Of a DNA stretch of 41,080 nucleotides, positions 38,607 to 41,080 are shown one piece after another; the stretch's first letter is position 1, and each line of letters starts with the position of its first letter. Origin of the DNA: an uncultured bacterium. GTDB lineage: Bacteria > Patescibacteriota > Gracilibacteria > Absconditabacterales > Absconditicoccaceae. The notes beneath the pieces are model-generated. The model had not been told where the DNA came from. It searched no databases and saw only the letters and a list, made by a program, of their open reading frames with translations. The stretch covers positions 1 through 41,080 of the forward strand of contig CALMTC010000016.1 of assembly GCA_937872535.1 (NCBI GenBank), in the 5' to 3' direction. The position numbers and the translations under genes were made by a program.

Positions 38607-39527
38607 ATGATTTTATTAGAATGAAAAAAAGTAGCTACTGAAATAAAAGAAAATTTGAAAAAATATTTTTCTCCTGCTGAATTTCGTGATAGTTACGTTG
38701 GTATTATTTTGCTCGGTGATGACAAAGCGTCGGCTGTTTATGTTCAGATGAAGAAAAAATTTGGTGAAGAAGTTGGTGTGAATGTGAAAATTTTTGGTAA
38801 TTGTATGCAGGAACAAGCTGATTTTCCTAATGAACGACATTGGTTTCAGAATAAAAATTTTTATGAAATTCATGAGGTTCTTTGAGTAATTCAGATGCTC
38901 AATGCTGATCCAAAATGTTTGTGATTTTTGGTTCAGTTGCCTTTGCCAACTTACTTGCAGGCTCATAAAGCTCAAATTCTGGCTCGTATTTCTCCTCAAA
39001 AAGATCTTGATGGACTTGGAGGCAAACTTTTTGGGCTTTCTACTATTGATTATCTTGATTTTTTGCCCGCTACGCCCAAAGCTGTCTTGAAGCTTCTGAG
39101 CTCGTATGGTTTTTCTGATTTTACTGGGAAAACTGTATTGGTGATAGGGCAGAGCAATCTCGTGGGCAAGCCACTAGCTGTCGAACTGATTAAGCTCGGG
39201 GCTGAGGTGGTGAGCGTCAATGAACATATTTCTCGTGATTTGTTGATCCAATTTTCTCAGCATGCTGATATTATTGTCAGTGCTACTGGGCAGGCCCATC
39301 TGGTTGACCAAAATTTTATTAATTCTACAAAATCCCAGATTTTTGTGGATGTGGGCTATGCTATGAAGGATGGAAAACCAACTGGAGATATGAATGCTGA
39401 GGCTTTGGCTGGGAAGGTGGCTGGTCTAAGTCCTGTCCCTGGTGGAGTTTGACCTGTGACAGTTGCTTGTATTTTTGATAATCTTCGTGTTTTGCTGGAA
39501 AATGATGAAAAACTTCTCGGTATATAA
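38607..39527 (+). CDS. folD: Bifunctional methylenetetrahydrofolate dehydrogenase/cyclohydrolase
   Basis: FolD interconverts 5,10-methylene- and 10-formyl-tetrahydrofolate in one-carbon metabolism. The 306-aa product has SAVYVQMKKKFGEEVGV with the catalytic Lys region, GFLVQLPLPTYLQ, the KDLDG loop, FLPATPKAVLKLL (family has PCTP), and the nucleotide-binding GQSNLVGKPLA (family usually GRS). It ends with LSPVPGGVGPVTVACIFDNL, where the third Gly is TGA. It is slightly longer than the usual 285 aa. Start ATG 38607 gives the typical MILLEGKKVA. Confidence 0.95.
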
Positions 39528-39586
39528 GTAAATATTGAGGAAGTTATGGTTTTTATTTATGTTTATTCATCGTTTACATAAATTGA

Positions 39587-39614
39587 TTGCAATCTGATTC
39601 TCATTTGTTATATT
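39587..39614 (+). promoter_or_regulatory. Promoter of the RRM protein gene
   Basis: TTGCAA (39587-39592), a 16-nt spacer and TATATT (39609-39614), about 39 nt before ATG 39653. Confidence 0.55.
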
Positions 39615-39652
39615 TTAGTGTCCTTCATTTTATGTTCTATTATTCAAATTCA

Positions 39653-39937
39653 ATGCAAGAAGAAGCAACAAAAAAACTTTTTATTGGAAACTTACCTCGA
39701 GGAGTGAGAAGTCATGACTTGGAAGAAATGTTTGCCGCTTATGGTAAAGTAGTATTCGCTAAGGTAGTTCTTGATAAAGAAACAGGTAGAAGTAAAGGTT
39801 ACTGATTTGTAGAGTATGAAACTATCGATGAAGCTAGTAAAGCTAAACAAGAACTAGACGGTGGTGATATCTCAGGAAGACAAATCAGAGTAGACTTTGC
39901 TAAACCAAGAGAAGGTGAAATGACAGCTGCAGCGTAG
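39653..39937 (+). CDS. RRM-type RNA-binding protein
   Basis: This is a single RNA recognition motif protein (94 aa), as in small bacterial RNA-binding proteins of the Rbp type. RNP2 is KLFIGNLP (about residues 9-16) and RNP1 is KGYGFVEY (about residues 47-54), whose middle Gly is TGA. ISGRQIRVDFAKPRE follows. It is a single-gene unit with a promoter (39587-39614) and a terminator (39977-40002). ATG 39632 would add seven residues. Confidence 0.9.
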
Positions 39938-39976
39938 TTAATATAATGCACTATGACCAAACCATTCTAAAAAAAT

Positions 39977-40002
39977 TAGTTCCTTCGGGAGCTATTTTTT
40001 TT
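39977..40002 (+). terminator. Intrinsic terminator with TTCG tetraloop
   Basis: TAGTTCC and GGAGCTA (one G-T pair) close a TTCG loop, followed by eight T. Confidence 0.9.
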
Positions 40003-41080
40003 ATGAAAAAAATTTATTATTCTGGTTTGAATTTTGAATCTGATTGACTAGGCTTGAGATCATTTACTCTTTCTGAATTACTGATGTTTTTCGCGATTGT
40101 ATGAGTTGCTTTATTGATAGTTTCTTTGGGGCTTTGGTCGTTTCAGAAAGCTGGTTTACTTGATAGACCAGGACCAGACATTATTCCCAAAAGAAATCCA
40201 GTACCGACAGCACAGGGGATTTTTTTGACGGGAGGTTTTTTTTTGACGATAGCTCTTTTTTTCCCTGATTATTTTTTTGATCAGCATTTTTTATGATTTG
40301 TCCTTGGCGGAGTTATTATTTTGGCTATTAGTTTGCTTGATACTTTTTTTTCTGTTAATGCTAAAATCAGACTATGAGTGCAGATCTTAGTGAGTTTGAT
40401 TGTGATTGTTGCTTGAAATATTTGATTACCAGAAATAGAACTTTGAAGTATGGTGATAAAAATTCCTTACCTTATTTCTTTGATTTTTAGTGTGCTTTGG
40501 TTTGTTGCATTTATTAATGCTGTGAACTGGTTTGATGGTATAAATGGTTTGGCTAGCTGAGTTTCTAGTGTCGGATTTTTGACGATTCCTTTGCTTATAC
40601 AGTTTGTAGTGTTTGTTCATTACCCTGAGATTGAGGCTCAGAATTATCAGTTTTTGTCTATGATTTCTGATTTATCTCTCGTCTTGTTTATCTTTAGTTT
40701 TTTGTATACGATCGTTGAATTTAAGCCTCGAGGTGTGCTAAGAGATGTTGGTACCATGTTTTATGGCTTGGCTTTAGCTTATTTGTCATTGGTGTGAGGT
40801 GCAAAAATTGGAACAATTCTTGTGGCTTTGTCGCTTGTAATTTTTGATGCTGTGTGGGTTTTTATCAATAGAATTTTTGTGATGAAAAAAAATCCACTTA
40901 AGGGAGATTATACTCATTTGCACTATAGACTTTTGGCTTTGGGATGGACTAGATCTGAGGTGAGATTTTTTGTGTGGATTTATTCTTTTGTTATGATGGT
41001 TTTGATGCTGTTACAGTGAGATAATAGACCTTGAAAAATTATCATTTTATTAATGTCATTTTTGATTTTTTTCTGAGTAA
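40003..41080 (+). CDS. WecA/TagO/MraY-type glycosyl-1-phosphate transferase (truncated by window)
   Basis: This polytopic membrane enzyme transfers a sugar-1-phosphate to undecaprenyl phosphate at the start of cell-envelope glycan synthesis. Motifs are GLLDRPGPDIIPKRNPVPTA, FINAVNWFDGINGLASG (the Asn/Asp-rich catalytic loop, last Gly TGA), and GDYTHLHYRLLALGWT (the His-rich loop). About nine to ten membrane segments are visible. The reading frame is open to the end of the window. The start is uncertain. ATG 40003 lies in the T-tract of the previous terminator, and a TTTATTATTCTGG box sits at 40012-40024, so a later start such as ATG 40084 may be the real one. Confidence 0.85.

Noticed and set aside
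1-41080. tRNA, including a tRNA-Gly(UCA) expected for this code
   Set aside because: I found no cloverleaf-like segment with a GGTTCGAATCC-type arm in any intergenic gap. The gene must be elsewhere.
1-41080. CRISPR array or transposase
   Set aside because: The repeats found are dispersed, not in regular arrays with spacers, and no transposase motif was seen in any translated frame.

Overview
The window comes from an AT-rich bacterium that reads UGA as glycine (translation table 25). Known users of this code are the Gracilibacteria (BD1-5/GN02) and Absconditabacteria (SR1); I cannot separate the two from this window. Under the standard code most long genes here would be broken by TGA. Read with TGA = Gly they become full-length family members, and the TGA codons fall on glycines those families require. 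Examples are all three Walker A glycines of ComM, RNP1 of the RRM protein, the PGGVGP loop of FolD and Walker B of PilB. Genuine stops are TAA and TAG only. All coordinates below use this code.

Layout. 1-2.9 kb: Tex, split into two ORFs inside its YqgF domain. 3.0-8.2 kb: a lycopene-elongase-like UbiA prenyltransferase, a possible small RNA, a thioredoxin-like lipoprotein, TrhO (minus strand), an unrecognised protein and a CrtI-type phytoene desaturase. 8.4-15.8 kb: ComM, two minus-strand hypotheticals, YchF, an ABC exporter, an antitoxin/MazF pair and RecX. 15.9-22.7 kb: a type IV pilus block of two large bitopic unknowns, PilB, PilC and a third bitopic unknown. 22.7-25.9 kb, minus strand: YidC, a PH-like membrane protein, ribosomal protein L31, Ndk and a membrane protein. 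25.9-28.7 kb: a cysteine-rich prepilin and TypA. 28.8-35.5 kb: a fatty acid desaturase, a DUF2461 protein, a membrane zinc-ribbon protein, bifunctional Rel and a 735-residue unknown. 35.6-41.1 kb: small membrane proteins and a lipoprotein, a MIP18/SufT-like protein, a small unknown, FolD, an RRM protein and a truncated WecA/TagO-like glycosyltransferase.

How the genes fit together. PilB, PilC, the prepilin and ComM fit a pilus-plus-DNA-uptake apparatus. CrtI with the elongase-like prenyltransferase suggests a C50-type carotenoid, and a membrane desaturase is also present. Rel, Tex, TypA, YchF and MazF are ribosome- or stress-related functions.

Most intergenic gaps are short, but several carry dispersed repeats. 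These include a CCCTTCGACAGGCTCAGGG family (one copy lies inside the translated insert of Tex), a GGATTGCC..CAATGACGA family and a TTTCATGGTGATTGAATTT element. A TTTATTTTCTGG-like box recurs at gene borders, twice directly abutting the start codon. I found no tRNA, rRNA, CRISPR array or transposase.
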